From positions 1-59,907 of the forward strand of contig JALCBJ010000039.1 in the NCBI GenBank assembly GCA_028066595.1: a stretch of DNA of 59,907 nucleotides, read 5' to 3'. Position numbers and translations under genes: made by a program. Below are positions 27,303 through 35,150 of the stretch, piece by piece. The DNA comes from Thermoanaerobaculia bacterium (GTDB lineage: Bacteria; Acidobacteriota; Thermoanaerobaculia; Multivoradales; J023). The notes beneath the pieces are model-generated. The model had not been told where the DNA came from. It was given only the letters and a program-made list of their open reading frames with translations, and made no database searches. Position 1 is the stretch's first letter. Each line of letters begins with the position of its first letter.

Positions 27303-28948
27303 GACGTTCCTCGGGAATCCGTACGCGGGAGAGCTTCTGGGGACATAGAATCTCGTGGCGCCAGGTCGCCCCAGAAAATGTGGCGGCGCCTCCGCTGGAG
27401 ATCGGTCAAGGCATCCGACATCGTCTGCCTCACCTGCGCGGAAAGTCGCCGCACTGTCGATGTATCACGAGCCGCCTCGGGTGGCAGGTCGAGGTGAATC
27501 GGCGTCAGGACCCGGGTGTGCCACTTGCTCGGAAGAGGGATCGTACCCAGCGTCGGCGTCACCGGCAGGCACGGCCATTCCGACCATCGACGCCACCAGC
27601 CCCACCGAAGTTTCCACAGGATCGGGTAGATCTCGGCCGATCCCAGGGTGACGAAGGGCACGATGGGTGCGCCGTAGCGGAGGGCAAAGGCCACGAAGTC
27701 GTGCTGGAACCGGGCAGGTCGATAGACTTTCGGCCCATACTTGATGAAAGCGCCGCGGATACCCTCGGGAAAGACCGCCAAGACCTCGCCGTTCGACAAG
27801 ATGCGGTCGGCACTCTCGGCCGCAGCCGGCACCGCGCCGAGCTTTTGCATGTAGGGCGCCAGAAACGGGAACTTGAATAGCGTTGGGTGAGTGAGGAAGC
27901 GGACATAGCGTCCGGTTTCCGCCGCAACGTGCTGCATGGCCATCACCCCATCCCAGGGCTGGAAACCGCGGTGAATGCCGACCAGGACCGCAGGACCATC
28001 GCGCGGAAGGTGCTCCAACCCGCGCACGTCCACACGCCACCAAACGTCGTGCAGGAAGCGAAACAAGGTCTTCGACAGGCGCTGTACGTAGCCCCGGTCG
28101 AGGCCGTAGTCGTCGAACGACCGGGCGACGGCATGGGTCCCGCGCCCGCGGGCATGATCCACGGCCGCCGAACTCGTGGTCCGCGGGCGATCCGAGTCGA
28201 GATCGGTGGCGGTCTCGGACATCCCAGCGTCAGCGACGGTGAAGCTTTGTCGCAGGTAGTCGATTTGATGGAGCGGTGCTGCGCCCAGCGGGCGCAACAC
28301 AGGACGCAGACATGCCTGCATAACGCGCGGCACGGCGAGGCGTAGGACGCCGGCGTGCCGTAGTGCCTCGCGGAGAGGTACGTTCGACCGCGGCACCAAG
28401 TGGAGGATGCGGACACTTTGGGTCGGAGGCCGAAGAGTCGTGAGGACCCGTGCCAGATCGTCGACCGTCAGAAGCTGCAGGGTGGGATCGAAGCCCGGCA
28501 GGGTGATGGCGATGCGGCGGCGTAGCAGGCGGCTCCAGAAATCACCCCCGCCCGCCACGACTACAGGAGCGGGCCGAAGCAGCGTCAAATGAAGACCTCG
28601 ACCTTCGGATGCGGTGCGAGCCAGCTCTTCGAGATGTCGCCAATCTCGCGCTACGACGTTGCGGGTTCCGACGCGCGGAAGCGCCACATGGGGTGTCATG
28701 GCGAGATGCCGGTGACTGGGCTCGAAGACCTGGGTCGAGGAGACCACGACCAGCTCGTCGATCTCCTCGTCCAGCTGCTCGAAGCACGCTTCGGCGTCCG
28801 GCAGGTCGGGCACCGCTCGGCCGGACCGACTTTGGGCTACGTAGACGACCCGCTTGCAACCGGCTACACGCTCGGCGGCCGCGGCGTCGATGCATCGCCG
28901 GAGCTTGCAACCCAAGGCGTCGTCGCCCAAGATCAGTTGCAGGCTCAT
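27299..28948 (-). CDS. Two-domain protein: degenerate NAD(P)-binding SDR fused to glycerolipid acyltransferase
   Basis: 549-residue bifunctional-looking protein. Residues 1-~250 resemble an extended SDR/epimerase with a degraded glycine motif (ILGDDALGCKL) but the typical VVSSTQVFEP strand and LLRPAPVV. Residues ~300-549 are an LPLAT (PlsC-like) domain: HRGFQPWD is the acyltransferase HX(4-6)D site, FPEGIRG the phosphate-binding motif, followed by GAPIVPFVTLGS. It would transfer an acyl group (perhaps the ACP-bound product) onto a lipid acceptor at the membrane. Such SDR-LPLAT fusions are also known in other bacteria. Start ATG 28948 overlaps the upstream TGA (ATGA); the much longer open frame upstream is not coding. 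Loss of the canonical Rossmann glycines suggests the SDR part may bind weakly or be structural. Confidence 0.78.
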   Translation of the reverse strand: MSLQLILGDDALGCKLRRCIDAAAAERVAGCKRVVYVAQSRSGRAVPDLPDAEACFEQLDEEIDELVVVSSTQVFEPSHRHLAMTPHVALPRVGTRNVVARDWRHLEELARTASEGRGLHLTLLRPAPVVVAGGGDFWSRLLRRRIAITLPGFDPTLQLLTVDDLARVLTTLRPPTQSVRILHLVPRSNVPLREALRHAGVLRLAVPRVMQACLRPVLRPLGAAPLHQIDYLRQSFTVADAGMSETATDLDSDRPRTTSSAAVDHARGRGTHAVARSFDDYGLDRGYVQRLSKTLFRFLHDVWWRVDVRGLEHLPRDGPAVLVGIHRGFQPWDGVMAMQHVAAETGRYVRFLTHPTLFKFPFLAPYMQKLGAVPAAAESADRILSNGEVLAVFPEGIRGAFIKYGPKVYRPARFQHDFVAFALRYGAPIVPFVTLGSAEIYPILWKLRWGWWRRWSEWPCLPVTPTLGTIPLPSKWHTRVLTPIHLDLPPEAARDTSTVRRLSAQVRQTMSDALTDLQRRRRHIFWGDLAPRDSMSPEALPRTDSRGTS

Positions 28949-30528
28949 ACCGCGACGATGTTGCCCGCCACGACCCTCTGGGCCGCCTGTCGAGCCGATT
29001 CCAGGGTCGGCACGATGCCGCCACCAGGACGAACCCAGTGGCCGGTGAGGGTGAGACCTGTCACCGGCCCGTCGAGTCCGGGGCGGTGGCGTCCGAGCTG
29101 TTCCGGCGACATCTCCCATCCCAGCATCGCGCCGGCCCGGTTGAGAGTAAAGCGGCGGGCCGTGTCGGCGGTGGCGTTGAGCCTCACCGTCACGTGCTCC
29201 TCGATGCCCGGGAGCACTTCGCGCAGCTGACGAAACATGTACGAACCAACGCGCTGACGATGGCGCCCCCAGTCGTCGTCGTTCCAAGAATCCGGAGGCC
29301 CTGCACCGATGCCCAACTCGGTCTCCTCCAGCCCTTCCATGTCGAGCACCTTCTGCAAAATGACAATCTGTCCTGGCCCCGAACCAGAGTCCGGATCCGG
29401 GCCCGGTGCGACTCCGGGGTCGTAGATCGTCGGACAGAAGATCTTGCATCGGAGCCCGTTCAGACCCACCCGATCGGTATCCCAATCGTTCCAGTAGTAG
29501 CCCTGCACACGCTCGAGCTCGTCTGCCGACACGCCTCGCAGTCCGATGTGAACCAGAAAACAGGGAAAGCTCGGGCGCAGTCTTCGCAACTGATCTCGCA
29601 ACCCAGGCGGAACGACCCCCTCCGGCAGCAGGTCGTAGGTGACGCCCAGGTCGGCGTTCGATACCACCTGCTCGGTGGCGATGCGCAGGCGCCGCCCGGT
29701 GTGAGGTCCACGAAGCGTTTCGATATCTACGCCATGAACTCGGTCGTACCGTACGTCGATTCCACGAGCTCGGGTGCTCATCAGCAAGTGCCCGCCTCGT
29801 TCCTCGAAGGTACGAGCCAGCTCGTCGGCAAAGGCTTGAGAGCCACCCACCGGATAGTAGTTGCCGAGGAAGTACGACAGCCGGAGCATGGAGTCGAAGA
29901 CGAACGACGTCCGATCCGGTGGCGATCCCCAATGCGGGCAATCGCCGGTAAGCACCAGTTTCAGCTTGCGCGACACGTCGTCGTTGCCCGGGAACGTCTT
30001 CTCCAGCACGTCGCGGACGGTCCACGACTCCATGCGCTGAAACGCTTCGGTCTCGCGACCTCGAAAGTAGGCCAGAAGGCCGTGGCGGTAAGCGGCATGT
30101 ACTTCCTGGAAGAACTGATCCAGAGCCGGCCGAAGGTTCGGGAACTCTCTGTCGAGGTCGGCGCGGTAGGTCTCGAGGTTCGCAGCCACCCTGAAACGCG
30201 AACCGTCGGGACAGTGGAAGGTGTCTACCGGGTCCATGGTGACCCACTCGGTCCGTGCGCCGAGATCTGCCAGCAAACGGCCCGGGGCCGTGTCCGGGTT
30301 GCCCATCAGCGGATAAAAATGGGTCGATGCATCGAAGGTGAAGCTGCCCCGACGGAAGGTCGAGCAGTAGCCGCCGACCATGTAGTGTCTTTCCACCAGC
30401 AGGACGGACAGGCCTTCGCGCGCTAGCAGGTTGGCTGCGACCAGCCCACCGACACCGGCTCCGATCACCACCGCGTCGTAGCGTGAAGCGGGCGCATTCC
30501 TGCGCAAGCCGCGGAATCGTCGCTTCAT
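28945..30528 (-). CDS. CrtI/CrtISO-family FAD-dependent oxidoreductase
   Basis: 527-residue flavoprotein of the phytoene desaturase/carotene isomerase/retinol saturase group. The N-terminal FAD motif VIGAGVGGLVAANLLAREG sits at residues 17-35, followed by LLVERHYMVGGYCST, a family hallmark. The rest shows the substrate-cavity segments (SNADLGVTYDLLPEG; GVGSQAFADELARTF) and the C-terminal GHWVRPGGGIVPTLESA, the second FAD contact. In a polyketide/ACP context a role in desaturating or isomerising a polyene chain is plausible; a true carotenoid role is less likely since no crtB or crtE is present. Coding begins at ATG 30528, overlapping the HMG-CoA reductase stop by 4 nt. Confidence 0.82.
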   Translation of the reverse strand: MKRRFRGLRRNAPASRYDAVVIGAGVGGLVAANLLAREGLSVLLVERHYMVGGYCSTFRRGSFTFDASTHFYPLMGNPDTAPGRLLADLGARTEWVTMDPVDTFHCPDGSRFRVAANLETYRADLDREFPNLRPALDQFFQEVHAAYRHGLLAYFRGRETEAFQRMESWTVRDVLEKTFPGNDDVSRKLKLVLTGDCPHWGSPPDRTSFVFDSMLRLSYFLGNYYPVGGSQAFADELARTFEERGGHLLMSTRARGIDVRYDRVHGVDIETLRGPHTGRRLRIATEQVVSNADLGVTYDLLPEGVVPPGLRDQLRRLRPSFPCFLVHIGLRGVSADELERVQGYYWNDWDTDRVGLNGLRCKIFCPTIYDPGVAPGPDPDSGSGPGQIVILQKVLDMEGLEETELGIGAGPPDSWNDDDWGRHRQRVGSYMFRQLREVLPGIEEHVTVRLNATADTARRFTLNRAGAMLGWEMSPEQLGRHRPGLDGPVTGLTLTGHWVRPGGGIVPTLESARQAAQRVVAGNIVAV

Positions 30529-31829
30529 CGAGCGTCGTCCGACTCGGTCCGCACCGCGTCGCTCTCCCCAGGCCGGTTCCGTCCGTACGATTCGTGGGCT
30601 TCGACGAACTCGCCCGAGGCGATGGCCGCTGCCATGGACAGCTCGCCGGCCAGGACCGTGGCCGCGACGATCTCCGCCAGCTTGGGTGCCTGACCCTGAC
30701 CGGGCGGGTCGCCGTCGGCGCAGCCCAAGAGCCCGAGGCATTCCCGACTGGTACCCAGGCCGGTGCCACCGCCCACCGTGGCCACCGACAAGGACGGTAG
30801 GGTGACGGAAGCCCAAAGAGCTTGTCGCCCCTCGTCTTCATCGAACACCACCTCGAGCTGAGTGATCGCTACCGACGAATTGGCCACGTTGGCCACGTCC
30901 TGGCCGGTTGCGAGAAACAGTGCCGTCAGACCGTTCGCCACGTGTCCGTTGTGGCCGATGGCACCGCTCGCCAAATGTCCGACGACGGTACGATGCCACA
31001 TCGCCGCCATGTCTTCCGGGGTGGAGTGGAGAACGGCGCGCACAGTGCGCTCCGGGATCCGACAGCCTGCCGTGACCTTCTTGCCCTTGCCACCGCGCAG
31101 CAGCGAGCCGGCGGCCCGCTTCTCCGCGCTGTAGCCACTGAGGATCTGCCAGCGGACGACGTCGGGCACAGCCGCGGCAAGAGCACGACAGATCGCGTCG
31201 CCGGCCTTCGAGAGCATGTTCATGCCATGGGCGTCGGCGGTGTGGAACTCCAGATCTACGTAGACCTCGCGGCCCGCGGGCACGCAGGTGAGGCCTTCGA
31301 GTCGGCCGTGCTGCGTGGTGCTCGCCGCGACGTCGCGCCAGCGAGGCATCTCGGATTCCGCGTGGCGCGCGAAGTCTCGCGCAGCAATTACGTTCGGCAA
31401 GGTGAAGACCGGAGTGATGCGATTCCGATCGAGCCAGATCCGCACCTCGGCCCCGCCCGCCCGAGTCAGCGCGACCATGCCACGTTCGTACGAACGCACC
31501 AGTGCACCCTCGGTGGTGGCCAGCGGCACGTAGAAGACACCGTTCGCGTGCTCGCCGCAGACTTGCAGTGGTCCGGCCACACCCACAGGAGTCTGTACGG
31601 TACCGATGACGTTCTCCGCGTTGCCCCGAAAGGTCTCCGTGTCCAGGCTGCAACGCCCCACATGATCGAAGTTCGCTCCAGATCGCTCGGCGACCCATGC
31701 GCGGCGCAGGTCGACCGACTCGCGATCGTAGCCCTGGTTGCGGTACCGCGGAACCAAAGGCGGACGATCCTTTGGCAGGCGGTCGTGCATCCTGGGCGTC
31801 TCGTGATCTTCGCGTTCGTTCTTCCGCAC
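30525..31829 (-). CDS. Class I 3-hydroxy-3-methylglutaryl-CoA reductase
   Basis: 434-residue HMG-CoA reductase homologue, NADPH-type class I by motifs. Family blocks are unmistakable: ENVIGTVQTPVGVAGPL, ATTEGALV, DAHGMNM, GQDVANVANSS and PSLSVATVGGGTGLGT. All four catalytic residues are present: Glu107 (ATTEG), Lys237 (SAEKR), Asp311 (GQD) and His412 (EAHESYGRNR). So it should reduce HMG-CoA, or a similar acyl thioester, to an alcohol by two hydride transfers. GTG start at 31829 is preceded by GAGAGG; a Met at 31790 is the alternative. An HMGR inside a KS/CLF/ACP gene string is unusual: it may feed mevalonate or be recruited for reductive release of a ketide thioester. Coupled by 4-nt overlap to the FAD oxidoreductase. 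Confidence 0.92.
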   Translation of the reverse strand: MRKNEREDHETPRMHDRLPKDRPPLVPRYRNQGYDRESVDLRRAWVAERSGANFDHVGRCSLDTETFRGNAENVIGTVQTPVGVAGPLQVCGEHANGVFYVPLATTEGALVRSYERGMVALTRAGGAEVRIWLDRNRITPVFTLPNVIAARDFARHAESEMPRWRDVAASTTQHGRLEGLTCVPAGREVYVDLEFHTADAHGMNMLSKAGDAICRALAAAVPDVVRWQILSGYSAEKRAAGSLLRGGKGKKVTAGCRIPERTVRAVLHSTPEDMAAMWHRTVVGHLASGAIGHNGHVANGLTALFLATGQDVANVANSSVAITQLEVVFDEDEGRQALWASVTLPSLSVATVGGGTGLGTSRECLGLLGCADGDPPGQGQAPKLAEIVAATVLAGELSMAAAIASGEFVEAHESYGRNRPGESDAVRTESDDAR

Positions 31830-31897
31830 CCAGTCCTCTCTCGGCCGGCGGTCTCACCGCCGACGTGCATTCGATGAAGGCCCTCGCCATCAGTATC

Positions 31898-33163
31898 TCA
31901 GGTCGGCGTTTCCTGGTCTCCAGGGCGATCGAGCACGACGGCGCAAGCGAAGCCATCGAAGCTCACCGAAGTGAGGAGCACGCGCCGGGCCGGAATCGCC
32001 CGGGGGGTGGCCGCGAGATCGAGAGCCGGTATGTCTGGATCCGCCTGGTGCCAGCCGGCCACTCCCGGCAGCTCCCGGCCAGCAATGATGCCGAGCGCCA
32101 CCAGCGCCTGGAACGCTCCGGCCGCACCCAAGCTCTCGCCGAGTAGCGACTTGACGGCCGTCACCGGCGTCGTCCCCGAGCTACTGTTCAAGACCTGTTC
32201 CAGGGCTGCCGCCTCCGCTGCGTCTCCAGTGGGCAGCCCGGACGCTCCGGAGGATACGGCGTCGATGGGCACAGACGGACCCGCATCCTCGAGTGCTGCG
32301 CCTACAGCTCGGGTCAATGCCGACGCCAACGAACCGCGATCGGTTCCACGGGAAGGGTCGAAGGCCGTGCCATGTCCCGCCAAGATACCGAGCGTCGTCC
32401 CGCCCCGCCGCGTGGCTGAGTCTTCGGCTTCCAGCATGAGGATTGCGGCGCCCTCCCCGGGCACGAATCCGTCACGCCGGGCATCGAAGGGCCGGGGCAG
32501 GTCCGCCGATCCCAGTAAGCCAGCGTGCTGAAAGGCAAAGAACGACTCGAAAGCCAGCTCGTCGGCACCACCCGCCAGCAAGGCGTCGCTACGCCCGCTG
32601 CGGATCAGCTCGCAAGCTTGCGCGAGAGCTTGCAGGCCGGCGACACAGCCGCCCGTAACCGTGGAGTTCGGGCCGCGAAGACCGAGCCAAATGGCGGCTT
32701 GGCCGGCGGCGGCATTGATCACGCTGTTGGCGAAGTCGAGCGGCTTGACGTACTTGGGCCCTGCCTCCACTCCACGCCGGTCGAAGGCCGAAATGGTGTG
32801 GAGCGAGCCGAACATGGTGCCCAGAACCAGTCCGACCTCTTGCACCGTGCGCCGCTCGGCTGTCCAACCAGCCTCGGCCAGTGCTCTTTGCGCGGCGACG
32901 ATCGCCAGCTGACCGGTGCGGTCGATCGGCCGATAGTTACCCTCCAGGTGGTCCCTTGGATCGAACCGGACGCCGGCCGCTGTTGCCCGCTGTAGCCGAT
33001 CGGCCTCCGCGTCGCGGTCGAACTGCAGCTCCGCGATCGGCAGGAAGGCGTCTCGGCCGGCAGCCAAAGCCGACCACAGACCCTCGAGCCCGACCTCCCC
33101 GTTTTCGATCGGCGAGATGGCACCTGCGCCGGTGACGACGACGCGGCGTCGGCCGGCAGTCAC
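31898..33163 (-). CDS. Ketosynthase beta / chain-length-factor-like protein lacking both catalytic His
   Basis: 421-residue thiolase-fold partner of the ketosynthase encoded upstream. Compared with FabF-type enzymes, Cys173 is kept (TGGCVAG) but both decarboxylation histidines are gone: the AHGTGTP block reads SGASGLP with Gly306 at the His position, and KSMxGHxxGAAG reads KSLLGESLGAAG with Glu343. This makes it a heterodimer partner (chain-length factor) rather than an independent condensing enzyme, though in classical CLFs the Cys is replaced, often by Gln, whereas here the opposite residues are lost. Start GTG 33163 overlaps the upstream TGA (GTGA); a longer upstream frame runs through the ketosynthase gene and is not coding. 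Confidence 0.87.
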   Translation of the reverse strand: MTAGRRRVVVTGAGAISPIENGEVGLEGLWSALAAGRDAFLPIAELQFDRDAEADRLQRATAAGVRFDPRDHLEGNYRPIDRTGQLAIVAAQRALAEAGWTAERRTVQEVGLVLGTMFGSLHTISAFDRRGVEAGPKYVKPLDFANSVINAAAGQAAIWLGLRGPNSTVTGGCVAGLQALAQACELIRSGRSDALLAGGADELAFESFFAFQHAGLLGSADLPRPFDARRDGFVPGEGAAILMLEAEDSATRRGGTTLGILAGHGTAFDPSRGTDRGSLASALTRAVGAALEDAGPSVPIDAVSSGASGLPTGDAAEAAALEQVLNSSSGTTPVTAVKSLLGESLGAAGAFQALVALGIIAGRELPGVAGWHQADPDIPALDLAATPRAIPARRVLLTSVSFDGFACAVVLDRPGDQETPT

Positions 33164-34407
33164 CGCGCGCTCCCGTTCAGTTTGGTGAAGATCACCGAGG
33201 CGTTGTTGCCGCCGAAAGCATAGGCGTTGTTCATCGCAGCGTTCACCGGAATCTCCCGCGCCTCGTTGGGCACGCAATCGAGGTCGCACTCCGGGTCCGG
33301 CTCTTCGTAGTGGATGGTCGGCGGAACCCGGTTCTGCGACACCGCCAGGCAGCACACCGCGCTCTCCACCGCCGAGGCTGCACCCATGGTGTGGCCGATC
33401 ATCGACTTGATCGAGCTCACGGGCAGCCTGCGATCGCCAAAGACGGTTCGCACCGCCTTGGTCTCCAAACGGTCGTTGGTCGGTGTACCGGTACCGTGCG
33501 CCGACACATAGGAGATCTGGTCCGCAGCCAGGCCCGCGAAGCGCAATGCCTGCTTCATGGCGCGCACTGCCCCATCGCCTTCAGGGTGGGCGGCGGTCAT
33601 GTGGTGAGCGTCACACGACAGACCGTAGCCCGTCACCACCGCATAGATCTCAGCACCCCGCCGTCGGGCATCCCTCTCGCGTTCCAGCACCAGGACAGCG
33701 CCCGCTTCGCCGGGCATCATTCCCTGGCGTCCTCGGTCGAATGGCTGGCAGATCTCAGGGGCGATGGCGCCGAGGCGGGCGAATCCGGTGTAGGTGATGC
33801 GCGAGAACGCATCGGCGCCGCCTGCCAACATGGCGTCGGCCCGGCCGGTGCGCAGGGCGTCGACGGCAAAGCCCACCGCGTAGTTGCCGGCAGCACAAGC
33901 GGCAGGCAACATGGTCACGACGCCTTCGATCTCCAGCTCGGCCGCCACGTGTCCGGCGATGACGTGGCTCGGATAAAGGCGAGCGAAAGCCCCCATCCGA
34001 TCCAGCTCTCCCGCCAGCCAACGATCGTCCATGTCTTCCACCTGGCCGGGCTCACCAGAGGTGGTGCCCATGGCGACACCGAGGCGGTGGGATGGGTAGC
34101 CTGCGGTCTCGAGTCCTGCATCCTCCACTGCCTCGCGAGCGGCGAAGACTGCCAGCTGACTGGCGCGACCCAGCTCCATCGGGTCGAGTTTGCGAAATCG
34201 GCCCACGGGATCGAAGCCCTTCACCTCACCGCCGCGGTGACTCGAATGGCGCGAGGTATCGAAACTCTCGACCTCGCCGATGCCATCGACGCCTGCGAGC
34301 AACGCGTTCCAGGTCGAGACGCGATCGTGACCCACCGGGGTCACCAAGCCCAACCCGGTGACCACGATGCGCCCGGATTCGTGCCCCTCAGGACGGGCCG
34401 TGGACAT
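33160..34407 (-). CDS. Beta-ketoacyl-ACP synthase (ketosynthase alpha, FabF-like)
   Basis: 415-residue condensing enzyme. The complete Cys-His-His triad is present: Cys171 in PAACAAGNYAVG, His304 in SAHGTGTP and His339 in KSMIGHTMGAA. It therefore catalyses decarboxylative Claisen condensation of malonyl-ACP with the growing chain. Together with the following KSbeta and the preceding ACP it forms a minimal type II set. FabF housekeeping role is unlikely because the pair is in an operon with a CLF, halogenase and acyltransferase. The start MSTARPEG at 34407 is 8 nt from the ACP stop, so the genes are co-translated. Confidence 0.92.
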   Translation of the reverse strand: MSTARPEGHESGRIVVTGLGLVTPVGHDRVSTWNALLAGVDGIGEVESFDTSRHSSHRGGEVKGFDPVGRFRKLDPMELGRASQLAVFAAREAVEDAGLETAGYPSHRLGVAMGTTSGEPGQVEDMDDRWLAGELDRMGAFARLYPSHVIAGHVAAELEIEGVVTMLPAACAAGNYAVGFAVDALRTGRADAMLAGGADAFSRITYTGFARLGAIAPEICQPFDRGRQGMMPGEAGAVLVLERERDARRRGAEIYAVVTGYGLSCDAHHMTAAHPEGDGAVRAMKQALRFAGLAADQISYVSAHGTGTPTNDRLETKAVRTVFGDRRLPVSSIKSMIGHTMGAASAVESAVCCLAVSQNRVPPTIHYEEPDPECDLDCVPNEAREIPVNAAMNNAYAFGGNNASVIFTKLNGSAR

Positions 34408-34415
34408 GGCGCCTC

Positions 34416-34679
34416 TCAGGCCGCCGCAGTCGCGGGCTCGCCCTTCACTTGCATCACGAGATCCACGCTGTCCTGTACCGTCCGTAGCTCCTGCAGGCGC
34501 TCCTCGGGAACGCCCAACCGGAACTCGTAGTCCACGTCGACGCCGATTTCGAGCAGAGACAACGAGTCCAGCTGCAGGTCGTCGATGAAGTGCGCATCGT
34601 CGGCGATTTCTGCTGGGTCGATGTTCGTCACATTGGCGATGATCTCTTTGATCTTCGAACGGACTTCAGAGACATCCAT
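34416..34679 (-). CDS. Acyl carrier protein
   Basis: 87-residue carrier protein, first gene of the biosynthetic string. It has the helix-loop-helix layout of ACPs with the phosphopantetheine Ser39 in LQLDSLSL, acidic helix II (LLEIGVDVDYEF) and the N-terminal block VRSKIKEIIANVTNIDPAEIADDA. The Asp-Ser-Leu core is intact, so it can be primed by a holo-ACP synthase encoded elsewhere. ATG at 34679 follows AGGAG; an upstream in-frame extension of 40 residues is Arg-rich and unlike ACP. Divergence from the FAS AcpP (DSLDTVE) suggests a dedicated pathway carrier. Confidence 0.93.
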   Translation of the reverse strand: MDVSEVRSKIKEIIANVTNIDPAEIADDAHFIDDLQLDSLSLLEIGVDVDYEFRLGVPEERLQELRTVQDSVDLVMQVKGEPATAAA

Positions 34680-35150
34680 GGCTGCTTCTCCTGTCGGGAT
34701 GAAAGTGAGAGACATTCGATCGCCCGGTACCCGATCCCTCGCGTTCGCCGTCCGGCGACGCCTCCGTGCGGCCTGTGATCGAGCAGACGATGGATTCAAC
34801 GTATGGGTGTCCGTCTGACAGCGGTGAGGCTACGTCCGTTCCCGTGAAGGGCGGCATCGAGATCACCTACGGACCACGGGTCCTAGACTACAAGGTAGTA
34901 CGTCAAGTGGTTGAGAATCCCGCCATGCGGGCGACAGCCACGGTTGTGCGGAATGCCGGAGAGCGCCTGATACGCTCTCCGTGGTCGTGCGGTGGGCCCA
35001 CAACCCGCCCGAGGTCGCCGTACGTTCTTCGAGCCACTTCCCGACCCGTCCGAGTGAACGGGTCTCGCAGACGGTCCGGTGACCGTCGAGTTCCCCAGAC
35101 CGTGTTCGGATCCCGACCGATCCTGCACATAGATCGAAACGGAGATCGCA
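34680..35150. promoter_or_regulatory. Divergent intergenic region between ACP operon and acyl-CoA dehydrogenase
   Basis: 471 bp without a recognisable gene, separating the minus-strand biosynthetic operon from the plus-strand acyl-CoA dehydrogenase. It must contain the promoters for both directions. A short perfect inverted repeat CCCGC-cat-GCGGG occurs near 34919-34931; whether it is an operator is unknown. Just before 35151 lies GGAG serving the GTG start. Confidence 0.45.

Noticed and set aside
28609..30426. A 605-codon plus-strand open frame opposite the FAD oxidoreductase gene
   Set aside because: Composition is Arg/Pro-rich shadow type and no domain is seen; the minus strand encodes a clear enzyme with motifs.
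27299..30841. A single very long minus-strand open frame running through the acyltransferase and FAD oxidoreductase genes
   Set aside because: Only its end encodes a recognisable protein (start at 28948); upstream it is a high-GC shadow of the FAD oxidoreductase frame.
30822..31956. Overlapping frames on both strands across the HMG-CoA reductase gene
   Set aside because: The frame with the four HMGR catalytic residues is decisive; the others are shadows.
25536..34679. Calling the operon a standard aryl polyene or carotenoid cluster
   Set aside because: KR, DH, ammonia lyase and phytoene synthase are not visible, and an HMGR is present; the label would overstate.
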